From the NCBI RefSeq assembly GCF_004799145.2, contig NW_021636384.1, positions 806,001 to 870,000 of the forward strand: a stretch of DNA of 64,000 nt. Direction: 5' to 3'. The translations under genes and the position numbers were made by a program. This DNA is from Neltuma alba (Eukaryota > Streptophyta > Magnoliopsida > Fabales > Fabaceae). The notes below the pieces were generated by a model. It searched no databases, had not been told where the DNA came from, and saw only the letters and a program-made list of their open reading frames with translations. Shown here piece after piece: positions 10,721 to 23,368 of this stretch. Numbering within the stretch: position 1 is the first letter of the stretch; each line of letters starts with the position of its first letter.

Positions 10721-13700
10721 TCAGTTAGCCTTCTGCCTCTTTATTCTCTCCAAAGCACCAAGACGTGTTCCTTCTTCATTCTTTTCACCCTCTTCCCTCT
10801 TTCGTACTAAACCTCCAAAAACAGCCGATGGGACATCCTTTTGAGCAATTTCAATTTTCTCATCATCCTCAGAGTCACTCCCTTCTGGTAAGTCAATATC
10901 CTCATTATTTGCATTTGCTTTAATCCCTCCATCAGTCTGGGACTCTACTCCAGCACTGACAAACCCAACTTTCTTTTCCAGTGAGGCCATTTGGTCCTCA
11001 GGTACACCAGCCTGTTTCAATGTTTCTTTGGCCTCATCCAGAGAGACAGTTTGGTCCTTTTGCATTAGGTACTCAGGCAATATAAAATGGGTCTGCAAAA
11101 ACAATGAAGCATTACAGGTAAGATTTATGATGAGTATGAACTTAAATTAAATCAGGAGTGAAGGGGGAAAAGAAACAAAATAGTTAAACTAAACCAACCT
11201 GGCTGTAGCTTGCGGAGACACTGCGCTTAATGCGAAGCATTTCTCTGAAGGTATCTTCATTACCATGCTTCACCTCAAATTCATGCCACTTGTTCCAAAA
11301 TTCAGCGTCTGATCGTGGATCTGCAAACTGCGAGGCAAAGACATATATTCCACGGGCCCTATCAATTTCTCCCAAGCTTTTCTCCAACTCAGCATACCTC
11401 AAGCACATGGTTTTGACATCCTTGTCCGGAAGACCAGACTCAATTGCCTGCTCATAGATTTCCCTTGTTTTGGGTACACCAAATATCTCAGCAGCACGGG
11501 CAATGTATATTTCGTACATGCTTAATTTCTCATTATTAGGAACAGCCTTCGTTGCTTGATCATAAACCTTCATAGCTCGTTTTGCTAGCCCATAGTCCTC
11601 CTCCAACTTTGCATATTGCAGGTATAAAGGCTTTACTTGGTCAGCAGGAGCCTGTTTTCAAAGCATGCACCCAATACAAGGACAAGGTTAGCGCCGTATG
11701 CATTATTAGCAAATGTAAGTTACATTTCAATAGAAGCTAAACTTTGGTGGCCAAAAGAAAACGAAAACAAGAGAAACCAAACTGTTCATCAGAAAACAAA
11801 CGTCCGCAGCATCAATCATAAGACCAGGATTCATCATGTGTTTTTTTTCCCCCAGGGCACATAATTCCCATGTTCATGGAAGCTAACGTCAGTTTTAGTT
11901 ACAAAAAAAAATTGTAACAAGATAAAATTTAAACACTTCTAGTCTTTTAATTTTACTTACAGCCTTCACCCCTTATAAGAGAAAGCGTTAGTTTTGTTTT
12001 TATATTGTCAGACGAAAGTATCAAAGTCTCCGTACCATATGTAATAATGTAAGGATATATAAAATCAGCAAAAGACTTGTCAAGAACTTTAATGAATGAG
12101 AGACAATTTACATGGTTCAAAACCTGGACTCAACCGTTGGTAAAGTTCACTCTAATGCATTCAAAACTTCACGTATATGGTGCCCTAAAACAAATCCTAA
12201 GGTTGATCTACGCTCATAAGTCATATCACACATGCATGAAAGTCCATTGATATGACACAGACTGTCATTTACGCTATGGACATAGCAAACCATACTACAT
12301 TTAAAAGATAAGAAACATAATTTCTCAAGTAGTATGACTGCTATCTAGACTTTCAACCTTCGCTTTCCCTTCATTTGACATCTACCCTCGTCCCCTCCCA
12401 ACAGTCTTAAAACTCAAATCTTATGATTGATCTGAAACATAAATAAATCCCCAGGGAGAGAAATTTAAACTTAAAATGAAAATGTAGCATCATTTGGAAA
12501 CAAGTGCGTACCGTTTCAACAGCATTCTCAAACAGCTCTCTTGCTCTCTCCAATTTTGTTTTCCCATATCTCTTCACAAATTTCGAGAGATATGTAATCC
12601 ATATGTCTTTAACATGTGGGTACTTGAATATCTTCACGCCTCTTTCATAAACCTTAAATGCATCTTCGAAGTATTTGTGCTCCTGTGAAATTAAATGGAG
12701 ATTTGTCAGTCAACCAGAACCAGATCAAGTAAAAACTGAAAAAGATGCATTAAAATGTAGGAATAGTTCCATACCTCCAGAAAATATGCATAGTTAATTA
12801 TAATTTGCGGTGTTGCAATTCTCAAATCCAATATTCGCTCATACACAGCCCGAGTAGACTCCAAAGTACCCAGACTTTCCTCTAAGTCAACATAAAATGT
12901 CCACAATCTCAAGGATTTATGCAACTTCATTTGAACTGGTTCATTTCCATCAGCAGCCACTAAAAGTATTGAATAAGCAAAAACCTAAAGTTAGTTCACT
13001 CCCTGCACAACCACAATGATACTCTCTCTTTATAAGTTCACATCATTCCGTCTCAACAAACACAAAAGATGATCATCCTAGGGTAAACAAAAGCATGTGT
13101 TTGGTAGATGGCTAAGACAACACAGGGTATGAACAGAGAAATAAATCAACACGGTAATCTTTCAAGAAGTATTTCACTCAAAAAATAACTAATAGCTAAG
13201 AGGAATGTCCAGGAAAACAATGAAATTCTAGTTATAACTTAAGATGCAAGATGCTTCCTACATGCTGACATGTGAATTATTTATAAGTAAAAGAATTCAC
13301 CTAACTTCCTAAAATATCTGGACTGCTAAGGAATTGACTATGAAAGTGGCATAACAGCCCTGAACATGCTCAATAAAAATTAAAAAAAAAAAAAAAGTCT
13401 GCAAATAAGATATGGACTCAACCAATAAACATAACAAACTCCTAAACTTGAGGAACACTCAAAACAAGCAAATAATATTTTAAATAAAGAAACAAATTCA
13501 GCTAACTTATGACTGGACTTGTGACTTGTCAACAGTGGTTTTTCAGTATGATAAGTGGTTTATTAGTGTTCAATGTTATCAGCTCATAATGACTAGCATA
13601 ATAAAGAATATCATTACAAACGGAAAAGCCCATAAATGTCTGTGCCTAAAGTAAATTTTTTCCCCACAGTTAATGGGTGTTACATCATCAGTGATATAAC

Positions 13701-15591
13701 CCCAGAACTGTATTTGAATAACATAAGACATGTAAAATTGGCATGAATGTCCATATCACAAGAGAAATTTATTGGATGTTTAAGTCTCGGGGATCCCCAG
13801 TTTTTCCATGAAGCCAAGGGCAAATTTCAAATCCAAATACTTTGAATGAATCATGAACTAAATCATAATCCATAGTTTCTTTAACTGCTCAAAACCATGA
13901 GCCCAACTAAGATTGCCAACTGTTCAACAGGTCAAAATCATCTTAAATGATCGTACATACAACATTAACAGCTGTTACATTTTGTATACATACAATAACC
14001 AAAAAGAAGAGGGACTCAGACCAATAGACAGTTACACTACAAAGTAGATTAGTAAAAAGGAAAACAAAAATAATGCTGAGAAAATACAATCAAGATTACC
14101 TCTTCGCTTGACCTCAACTGATGGCTCTGCCGTGGCCCGCCTCATAAGCTCAAGGGCACCCTTGAAATTCTTATGCCTCAATTCCATTTCTGCCCACTCA
14201 CACCAGACACTAGCTAGATGAACTACACTCTTGTAGTTGACTTGCACTGCCTTATCAAATATAACTCTGGCATTGGCAAGGTCTTTGTGATCTTCATACA
14301 GTTTTGCAAAAGCAACCCACAATGTGTGAGGCTTTCCCACAGCTTTCATCGGATCGACAGTCCTAACAGCCTCAGTGTAGGTCAATATCTGCCTAGTGGG
14401 ATTTCCTTCAAACAGCTTCACCCTACGGTGCCACTGTTCTACATTATGAGGATTTTGACGTAAAAGAACACTGTTAGCCAATTCTGGTCTCCGGTCCATG
14501 AGATGTTCCAATCTGGCCAATCTCAAATCTATGTCATTTTTATCACTCAACCAAAACCCATGAAGAATCTTCTTCTCAAAGTCCTCCAGAGACAATCTTC
14601 CCAAGAATCGAACATCTTCATCTTCAAAGCCATTTTCCCGATCATTATCTTCATCTTCGTCGCTTAAACCCATCTCCTCCATCTTATAGGAAAGCATGCT
14701 CTCCTCAAACTGTGAGTAAGAATCAAATATCACACTAAAATCTCTCACTGTGACAACAGTTGACATCCCCTCCTCAAAAATATCCCTAGCCTTTTCATGC
14801 AAACCCCTCCTAATATAATACTCTGCCAGTGATGTCCAGAGTCTCCCTACCTCATCCGTAAACTTCCTAATCCCCCCTCTAATTATGGCATCGACGTTTA
14901 ACCCCGAGACCTCATTGGCGTGTCTAGTAAGCAAATCACACAACTCCAACCATAGCCTGTGCTTTGTTTTCCCCTTTATTGAATAAAACTGATCATCATT
15001 TAATACTGAAGCCAATCTTTCCGCAGCCTCTTGCCAGAGACTAGAGTTAATCAAGAATTCAATAAAATCTTCAATATGAGTAGGGTCATATTTTAAATAC
15101 CTCCGATAAACCCGAAGAGAAGTCTCGATAGGAATTCCTTTCTGGCTAACGAAAATGAGATACGGCTCCCATATCCGATCATGCTGGGTCACTGGAAGCG
15201 CACAGAGCGCCCTATCGAACGTTCTTCTCGTCCGTGTTATCAACTTCTGCTCAGTCAGACTTTGAAGGTACATAATCCATATTCTGGGCATTTTGTGCAT
15301 TGTGACAAGCGCGCGCTCAAATGTATTGTTCAGGGTGTCATATTGGGAGTGAGTGATTGGCAGGTTTCGAACAAGGTCAAGTCGTTCACGAAGGTAAGCG
15401 TGCCAAATCTTGTAGCTTCCAGGGAGAGCTTTGAGGGCTCGCTCGTAAATAACAAAGCGCTTTTTGAATGGAGCTTCTGATCGAGCAACAAGATAACGCC
15501 ACCATAGCTTCAGGCCAAAAGGGTTCCGCAAGAGCTCTTCTTCGTAGAGAAGGTCATCTTGAGAAGGGTATAGTTCTTGTGAAATCGACAT
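10721..15591 (-). CDS. SYF1: Pre-mRNA-splicing factor SYF1 (XAB2 homologue), HAT-repeat protein; five exons
   Basis: Coding exons on the minus strand: 15591-14100, 12959-12775, 12682-12512, 11651-11199 and 11092-10721. All introns are GT-AG, phases agree, and the total of 2,673 nt gives 890 residues plus stop, close to the plant family length of about 900. The protein is almost entirely HAT (half-a-TPR) repeats, e.g. NPFGLKLWWRYLVAR, RIWIMYLQSLTEQ, LWVAFAKLYEDHKDLANARV and IWITYLSKFVKRYG. An acidic insert (LSDEDEDNDRENGFEDED) lies near residue 310, and a charged C-terminal tail ends in RLGALERIKRQKAN. SYF1 is a scaffold of the Prp19-associated (NTC) complex in the activated spliceosome; the animal homologue XAB2 also links to transcription-coupled repair. 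The start is the first ATG (MSISQELYPSQDD), matching family N-termini. The gene looks intact. Confidence 0.95.
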
Positions 15592-15599
15592 TGATATCT

Positions 15600-15990
15600 G
15601 CAGGAGAGCAAACCTGTAAATTAAGCAAATGCAAAAACCAGAAAGGATAAAATTTTCAAATAAGTAGCATAACCCTAATCCTCTCCCAAGAATTATAGCA
15701 CAACCTACTCTAATAAGAGAATTCGGGTAGAGAGAGAAAAGGGATCCAGAGAGTTCAATTTCTATTCAAGTAGCAGCCTATAGATGAATGCTTACAAGGA
15801 GGACGACACACAACAAGTAACGGATGAAGAGGCGAACTAGAATGCGAAACGCAGGTAGCTCTACCAAATCTCTTCTCCGAGGATTCTCAAGCTCAATCAC
15901 TACCTATATCAAGCTCTGAAATCTCTTCTGCGCCTCATCCCAAAACACAAGCCGCTTGATGGCCGAAACTGAGGTTTAGGGCAGAAGGGT
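15600..15990 (-). promoter_or_regulatory. SYF1 leader with probable 5'UTR intron, and promoter-proximal region
   Basis: Minus-strand sequence just above the ATG contains CTTAATTTACAG/GTTTGC, an acceptor-like site, and further upstream CTCCTT/GTAAGC, a good donor near 15797. This suggests a non-coding exon at about 15800-15990 joined to a short leader exon. The upstream part is GC-richer than the surroundings and has no open frame. Borders are inferred from splice consensus only. Confidence 0.4.
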
Positions 15991-17540
15991 CTGAAAGGGA
16001 AGGACTTGTTTGGCAAACGGGTTTGGGAGTTATGGACAAGAAAAATTAAATTTACAAAAAAAAGAAAAAGAAAAAGAAAAAACAACAACAACAACATCTC
16101 TTCAACAGTAGTCCAAAATCCAAACACACCTTTAACTGAGAATGAGATTTGAAAGTGAATTTCAAATTCGAGACAAGATGAAATTGAAGGCTGGAGGCAA
16201 AATGAGAGGTACAGACGACGGCGAACGCTGGTTTCTCGATCTGAGGGTGGTAACGGCAACTCGGCGAGGGCGTGACGCGAGGCTGAGGTGTTCGCTTGGG
16301 AGGGGATGTTGCGCCGCCGCGCTTTGTTTGGTTTGGACGGGAGGGAATTCATAAAAAATTGGTAAATACTAGCATACTATATCCTTAATTAGATTTCTTA
16401 CTTTTTTAAAAAAAATTATTTATATTAAAATTATTAGTATTATTTTCAAAATTTTTATCTAAAAACCTTGATACGCCACTTATATAGAATAAAATGTTTT
16501 TATATAATGTTAAAGGATGATTTCATTGCTAGTATATATATAAAAAAAAAAGAGAGGATGATTTCATTAATTTTAATAGAAAAAAAATACTAAAATACCC
16601 TCAAAAATGCTAAAAGACAAATTAAGGTAGGTGAATTTTAAAATCCTAAATCAAATCTTTGTATTTCTCTGGTCTTTAATATAAAACCTATTTAACTAAT
16701 TTGATTAGATTAAAGAAATTAGGTAAATTAGTTAATTATAAAAAATATAACATATTTTTCCTACCATAATCATCTTTTTTAATATCCTTCCTCTCTCTTT
16801 TATTTGATTAAGGTTGATGGAGTATCCATATATTTTAAAAGAATTTATAAATATAAAAAATAGGTCTTATATTTAGAACCAAAATCAACTCAATAATTAG
16901 GTCCTATATTAATGACCGAAGGAGTACTATTTTGGAATTTTAAAATATTATGAAATGAAAACACTATCTTTATTCTCAGTAACTACTTTCATATAACTAT
17001 TGACTACTCTAGTTTAACTATTAACTACTTTTATTTTCAAAATTCCGGCGATTACTTTTATATAACTATTGATTATACAAGAGTAATAAATAACTAAATA
17101 AAAAGTAGTCATTCGATTTTCAGAAACACTTAATGCATTTTTTGAATTTTTAAAATAAAAATAGTTAATAGTAAAACTAGAGTAGTCAATAACTAAACAA
17201 AAATAGTTACCAAAATCTTAAAAATGAAAATAGTCAATCGTAATACTAAAATAATCAATAACTAAACAAGAGTACTCCTTGGAGTTCTAAAAATAAATGT
17301 AGTTAATAGGTAAAAAAAAAGTTAATACATAAAAAAAAAAATCATTGGAGCTCCGACGACCAGTCACTGAAGTTCTAGTGACATGTTGCCAGAGCTTTAG
17401 TAGCTGGCCACCAGCAAGGTCGCCAATGTTGGAACTCCAGTGGCCAGAAGTACTGAGATGGTAATATATAAAAAAAAAAAAGTAAAAGGTATTTGCATAA
17501 TTTTACAAAATTTAAAAATTCTAAAATGGCACAAATAGTC
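15991..17540. other. Spacer with MITE-like element and inverted repeat
   Basis: Upstream flank of SYF1 followed by AT-rich DNA. About 16664-16927 matches, in layout and internal blocks (GATTAGATTAAAGAAATTAG and similar), the MITE that interrupts S1 copy 1 at 32540. At 16979-17045 and 17147-17213 there is an imperfect inverted repeat built around GACTACTCTAGTTT. No gene seen. Confidence 0.45.
16979..17213. repeat. Imperfect inverted repeat, arms about 65 bp
   Basis: The left arm starts GTAACTACTTTCATATAACT and contains TTGACTACTCTAGTTT. The right arm carries the reverse complement (AAACTAGAGTAGTCAA) and ends AAAAATAGTTAC. The roughly 100-bp spacer itself repeats AGTAGTCA-like units. It could fold into a hairpin; it may be a MITE remnant. 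Confidence 0.55.
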
Positions 17541-17543
17541 TAA

Positions 17544-18119
17544 GGGTGTGTTTGGGTGACACCCCAAACCATGGTTTGGGGTGTCAATCACCCAAACACC
17601 TCCTCTAAAAACCAAAACCATGGTTTTGGGTCAAAACCATGGTTTTGACTCCAAAACCATGGTTTTGGAAAAAGCAAAAAATTTTTGCTTTTGGAGATAA
17701 AAGGGAGAGTGTGAGAGCCTATATGATATGTATCTTGTTTTTTTTTTATAAACATATTTTTTGATAAACATATTTAATCTTATATTTTATAAATATATAT
17801 ACACATTAATTATTTATTAATTATATTATCTTATGTATTATTAATTATGTTGGTAAAAAATATATTATTAACAATTTTATTCCTTCAAATTAAAATATAT
17901 CATAAAATCTATTTTTTCTGTAATTATCATATTAACTTATGTCATTTTTTTAGTAATTTGTATATATAAAAAGTGCTTCTGATAACAACTATCCAAACAC
18001 TCTCACTTTTCAGAATCACTTTTTTACAAAATCTATTCTTCACAGAATCTATTCTTTCCAGAATCTATTCTCCAGAATTACTTTTCCAAACCACGGATTG
18101 GTTTCATCCAAACACACCC
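17544..18119. mobile_element. Tourist-like (PIF/Harbinger) MITE, 576 bp
   Basis: Terminal inverted repeats GGGTGTGTTTGGGTGA and TCATCCAAACACACCC, with TAA on both sides (17541-17543 and 18120-18122), the three-base TWA target duplication of PIF/Harbinger elements. No coding capacity. The left part contains four CCATGG-centred palindromes, the longest CCAAAACCATGGTTTTGG. The right part has repeated AGAATCTATTCT blocks. A decayed relative of the right part may lie at about 57460-57600 in opposite orientation. Confidence 0.75.
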
Positions 18120-18213
18120 TAAATTGAAATTTTGAAATTCACCCACACTGGTTCATCTTTTAGCAATTTCTAAGATATTTTATTGTCTTTTACATTTCTA
18201 ACGATTATAAGAG

Positions 18214-18300
18214 AGATATATATATATATATCTATATGTATGTATATAAAGTTGGAAAAAGTAAGATAGATATATATATATATATATAAATATATATAAT
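18214..18300. repeat. TA-rich microsatellite
   Basis: Two (TA)n tracts, about 18217-18232 and 18270-18290, separated by short AT-rich sequence. Confidence 0.85.
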
Positions 18301-18379
18301 ATACTAATTATAAGATAATCTTACACTAAGCCGAAGTGATTAACTGAAAGTTCTTATTAGAGTTTTTAACCAAATCTCA

Positions 18380-19125
18380 TCCTATCCGCTCATTGGCAAC
18401 AGAGCAGAAGTTGAAGGGTATGGGATATTTTTCTCTTTTGTTGTCGTCCGTGCAACCTCTCTGCTGCAGTCACGTACTAATGCCTTGTTTGGTACGCTGG
18501 AATTGGAACTAGAATCAATGTTTTGACACGTTTGGCAGGTTGTAACCAGCTTCCGTGGAGCTCTCGGTTCCATCAAAAACAATAGAACTGGGTTCCACCG
18601 GCTGCCCCATGAAAATGGGTTCCACTTCCGGTTTCATGTTCATATTTTCCCCTTTACCCTTCCCTCTTCCATATCCTTCGTCCTCCTCTACCTTCGTCGC
18701 TACTAACCCTTGTTGCCTCCTATCTCCGTCGCCCTCATTTATCTTCTTCTCCAACCAGTGAATGTTGTCACAGAGTTGGATCTCGGAAGCCTCTCTAGCA
18801 CACTCCATTATGATCTTCAATTTCGACTTTGCTTAGCTGTCAACCTTCACGGAGTCTTCCAGTCATGCCACAATGCTTCGCTGAGGGAGATCAAGTCAAC
18901 GAGGGTGCAACCAGACTCAGCTTCAACGTCTTCTCCTTCTCCCTCCTTGATTTACGACCTTCTCCCACTTCATCTTCCCCTTTTCCTTCTTTACTTGTTT
19001 ATTTTGATTATTGATGATGAGCTTTTGATTGATGAATTATCTTTCGGTCTTCCTCATTTTCTGGTTTTTTTTTTTTCCGGCGACGATAGTGAGGCTATGG
19101 ATGGCGATCTGCCAGCATGAGAAGA
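18380..19125. other. GC-richer, CT-rich island of unknown origin
   Basis: This block contrasts with AT-rich neighbours and holds several overlapping open frames on both strands (up to about 136 codons). Their predicted peptides are low-complexity (Ser, Pro, Leu, Phe rich) and match no family I recognise. It begins near TTGTTTGGTACGCTGG, a sequence typical of non-autonomous DNA transposon ends. Comparable islands occur at 20330-20720 and inside the CACTA element at 55680-55960. It may be a captured gene fragment in a transposon or an old UTR. No function assigned. Confidence 0.3.
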
Positions 19126-20019
19126 TGGAATTTTTTTGTTAAGGGGCATTTTGGTATTTTTATATTATAAACACATATTTTAATTAAAAATTAAAGTAAA
19201 ATACTATAACATCCCTTACATTTCATCTTAATTACATAGACTTCCCTTCTATTTTAAAAACATACACTTAAATCCAAACTATTAACTCTGTTAAGAATAT
19301 TTCAAAAAGATTTTTTTTAATTCAAATTTATATTGAAATACTTTCTATTTACTAAATTACTTTTTATAATACTAAATCCCTAAATCTTGGTTAAAATTAT
19401 ATTGAATAATTTAAGATTTTCTCTTTTACCTTAAATTTATTTTTTTATTTTTGAAAATTATTGTTTGTTTAATGTTTTTATCGTATTGGGCCAAAAAATT
19501 AAATAATTTAGTTAATGTAAACATGAATTTAAATGATTTATATAAGCTTTCAAACTCGCATAATTTATATTATGTGATAAGAAAATAAACATTCAAAATA
19601 TTTTCTAGTCATTTAAAAAAAATTTTAAGTTTCAATATTTCATGAGGAACTAAAACTATATAATTCTATAATATAATTGAAATTAAAAATTTTGTAACAT
19701 ATTAAAAAGTTTGAAAATACATGTATTATAATTATTTTTTGTTGTATCAAAAAGTTTTTTTATAGATATAAATGTTTAAATAATATTTATGTTAAAGAGA
19801 GATATTTTGGTCAAAATAAAAATTTAAAAATCAAACTTAATGGTCAACCAATGGTTAGATAGATGGAAATTGAATTTTAAAAATATAAAGGAGGTTTGTA
19901 TAACATACATTTTAATTTGAAGGAAAGCTTATATACATTTTCAAAATAGAAGGGAGTTCCTGTAATTTAAATAAAATAGAGAGGTGGTCAATGTATTTTA
20001 CTCTAAAAATTATATCCCA
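19126..20019. other. AT-rich spacer
   Basis: Very AT-rich DNA without open frames of note, terminal repeats or recognisable genes. Confidence 0.5.
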
Positions 20020-21265
20020 CTTCCATAGCCCTAGCTTTTTTAAAAGCCTATTTCGCCTAACAGGCCAAGCTCAGGCTCCATGAGAAGCCTGTAAGACCTA
20101 TTAGACTAGCCTGGGCCAGTTATGCTTTTTGACATATTATGTGGATTATGAAAAACATAGGCTTTGAACTCAGGTCCTATGAGTGGGTGAGAAGTTCCTT
20201 CACCACTACACCATTACGTTTTGTTGTTACTTTTTTAGCATGATATATAATTTTAAAACCTGTAAGTAAATTGGCTAAAAAATTATTTACTCCACAATCC
20301 CTCAGGTTTTTGTTTCCCCCTCTTTTCATTTCAGTCTTCATTTCAATTTTCAACCGCCGGCGCTCTCACTTTCACTGTCTCACCTCTCGGCTCTTGGACT
20401 CTCGGTGTCTGCCTCCCTGATCTCCTTCTCCTACCTCAGTCTCACGGTCTGACCTCTCAGCTTGTGCTTTCCAGTCTCCATATCCTCAGCGGCGTCGACT
20501 CTGAAGCCCAAGCCATAGCAGTGGAGGCGTCGAGTCATCCTCCTCCTCAGTCCTCGCAGTCACAGTCACAAGCCACATCGACTCTCAAGCCACAGCTCGG
20601 AGGTTGAAGCTTGAACCATCACCGATGTTGACAACTCTTCCTCATCAGTCCTTATTGATCATCTAGCCAGTTAAGCTTCCTACAAGCCACAGCTATTCAA
20701 ACGAGTATCATGGCGTTGGCCGCGTGAATACAGAACCATAGATGTAACTCTATCACCGTGGAGAATTTGTAATGTTTGCTACCGAATTTACCATAGATGT
20801 AACTCTATCACCGTGGAGAATTTGTAATGTTTGCTACCGAATTTTGTTTTAGTGATGTAGAAATGATGATAAATTCTGAATTAGGTTTGGGATATACAAC
20901 GCAAATTTCTTTTATTTTTGTGTGATAGGCTGTTGAAATTACTGAATTCAAATGGTTTAGAAGAGTGAATTAGCAAATAATAGGGTCTACAAGAATGAAG
21001 AATCTGTATGTATGTAATTACAGGATTAATTAGGAAATGATAGGGGGTTAAATTTTTCTCTGTTGGTGCTTTTAGAGTTTAGATAGTTTTTTAAAGAATA
21101 CAGACATGTTAACAGGCCTCAAGTCAAACTAAATCTTTGTAAAGGCCATGTTTAGGCTAAGAAGGAAGCCTTTGACAGACCAGACTCTGGCCTATTTGAT
21201 ACAAATCAGGCCTAACCTGTTAAGACGATAACTTGACCTGGCCTAGCCTGTTTTTATCCCTATTA
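20020..21265. mobile_element. hAT-like non-autonomous relic
   Basis: Both ends are rich in AGGCC/GGCCT motifs (AACAGGCCAAGCTCAGGC left; CTGGCCTAGCCTGTTTTT right), and the right end finishes CCTGTTTTTATCCCTA, a hAT-type terminus. The matching left terminus is not convincing and I could not find an 8-bp target duplication. The middle is a GC-richer, CT-rich block (20330-20720) without a recognisable protein, followed by a 55-bp tandem duplication. Confidence 0.4.
20735..20844. repeat. Perfect 55-bp tandem duplication
   Basis: The unit starting ACCATAGATGTAACTCTATC occurs at 20735-20789 and again immediately at 20790-20844 with no visible difference, indicating a recent event. Confidence 0.92.
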
Positions 21266-23149
21266 GTAACCCAAGTTCCCTTAAAATTCTTCGGAAGTTG
21301 CTTCATCTATTTCCCACATGAATTTAACTCGAGGGATAACATAAATAAAATAAGTCAACATCGTAGAAATATACCCCTAAAAAAAAAAAATAAATAGCAA
21401 AAAAAAAATTCAAATCAAATAATCAAATTTTAATAATTTCAAACCAGTCTGGTAAACAGACTTGAAATTTTAAAATGTTGTGAAAAACGTATTAGTGTCA
21501 TTAGGACGGGAAAAAAAACCTATTAAAAAATCCCTCATCGGCAGCCCCGCACAAGCTCCAATAAAAAACCCTATTTTATTAAAGATTAGTATATTAGTTA
21601 ATATTTCATTCCAGAAATTAATTTAAATAATTAATCTCGGTAAACTCAAGTCAATATCAATGATTATTTATTACTTTTAATTTTATGTTCTTTTAATAAA
21701 TGATAATTTAATATCTAAAAAAAATATTTGGGATCTAATTAACTTGATTAGGATCATCTTCTTCAGTTTTCAACCATATTTCATTATTTTTTTCAATTCT
21801 ATCTTTCCTAACTTCAAATAATGGATTTATCTACTTTATTTTTAAGTTAGTTAATAAATCATATCAGAATGTTATTCAAATCATTAAAATAAAAGAACTG
21901 AGATGTTACAAGGTGAAGTGTCAAACTAGGTTAGATAATAGTCTTAAGAGACTAAGACTAAGAGGGTGTTTGGATTATCTTTTTAACAGTGATTTTATGA
22001 AATTCGAAATGATTATGTTAAAAAAGTTTTGTCTTAACTTGTATAGAATTATTTTTTAAAAAAAGTGATTCTGATTTCTGAGGGATACCAAACACTCCTT
22101 GAGAGAGAGAGAGAAAGAAAGCAGCTGATGGAGTGTACTAAAGCAACAAGCAATGTGAAAGCGAATGTCCCTTGTTCCCTATTTGATGCCATGAAAGAGT
22201 TTTTATGAAACCAGAACTGAAAGTGGAATTGGAAGGAGGAGTGTGTTTTAAGACATGTTTGGACGGAAAATGAAAGAGGAATATAATTTTTAATTAAAAA
22301 TATGTTTATAATATAGAAATACTAAAATGCCCTCTATCAAAATTTATTATCCCTTCCATGCATCCACAGCCAGTGGAAATTGTCCAGACATCAAGTAGAA
22401 GCAGATCGATCAAAGACCACAAAATAATAATAATAAAAAAAAAACACATTATCAATCTAAACAACCAAAGAAAGAAGAGTGGATGTGGGGGAGACTGGGT
22501 CGAGAATCGAAAAGAGAGAAAGAGTTGCAGATCGAAACCATCGCCATCACCATCATGAGAAGGAGAAGACTAGTTGTGCTGAGATTGTTAAGCAGTGGCT
22601 TTCATGAGCAATAGTCCGCGAAGTCGAGGTTAGAGAAGAAGATAAAGCAAAGAAGTTGAAGCCCAAGATTTGAAAATGGAGACAACGAAGTGAACCATGG
22701 TCATTGTTGGTGAGTGCCATTGACGATAATTATAGTTGAATGGAAGAACCTCTTGCTTCTCGTTTTGACAGGGCTGAGCAAGTCGCTCGTAACCTGATGA
22801 ACCTGCTTTAGCCCAGGGGAAAATTTGCCTGTTTGGGTTTGCCCATAACAGGCTTGTAACATGTGAGTTCATGCATTAAGTAGGCCGCTACAAGCTGCCC
22901 GTGCTCACCCATAGATATATTTATTATATGTATAACTTTTTTATAATATATTATTTTTTTATGCTTCCAACATTAGGTACACCAGTGAAGGAGCTATTTT
23001 TTAATCAACAAATCTTTAGTTTGATTCTCCTCTCAGCCTCACATGAAACTTATATTATCTATTTCTTCTCTCTTTATGTTCGATTAATACGGGTAGAACT
23101 GTGAAAGTTTGTGGCAAGCATAAATTAGTTAGATTAATTTATTAATATA
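21266..23149. other. Spacer with small MITE-like segment
   Basis: Mostly AT-rich. About 21964-22101 has inverted ends GGGTGTTTGGATTATC and GATACCAAACACTCC and is about 138 bp long, probably a small MITE; a similar segment lies at 33354-33483. Around 22350-22880 there are short open frames on both strands that match nothing known to me. Confidence 0.4.
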
Positions 23150-23368
23150 TGAAAATCATGTAATTTTTTTTTTATGGAGCCCAGGGTGTCCACCATCGAT
23201 AGTAGTGACTAATTCTCTTGTATTGTAGAGTTTTTGGAGACGTTTTAGTGCTGGTCATGAGACATTCTCCATACACGCTATCAGGAATTCAACCCCTAAC
23301 TAGATGCTTAAAGAATTCAACTTACTGCTAAGTGTGCTAGATCTCATGGCTGAAAATCATGTAATTTT
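23150..23368 (-). mobile_element. SINE with 18-bp target-site duplication
   Basis: Two perfect copies of TGAAAATCATGTAATTTT (23150-23167 and 23351-23368) flank a 183-bp insert. On the minus strand the insert ends in a run of A (the T run at 23164-23173). It contains GGTTGAATTCC, which fits an RNA polymerase III B box, about 60 bases into the element. Length, A tail, B box and long TSD together indicate a SINE. It encodes no protein and would depend on LINE enzymes for movement. Confidence 0.82.

Noticed and set aside
10721..15591. Several open frames on the plus strand within SYF1 (e.g. 11230-11457, 15181-15480)
   Set aside because: They are antisense shadows of the SYF1 exons.
15909..16352. 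147-codon minus-strand frame upstream of SYF1
   Set aside because: Overlaps the inferred leader region, low-complexity Phe/Leu stretch, no domain.
18515..19120. Overlapping open frames up to 136 codons
   Set aside because: Open frames exist on both strands and the peptides are low-complexity; no homology recognised.
20150..20215. tRNA-like words (GAACTCAGGTCCTATGAG, CACTACACCA)
   Set aside because: Does not fold into a cloverleaf by eye; more likely part of the repeat relic.
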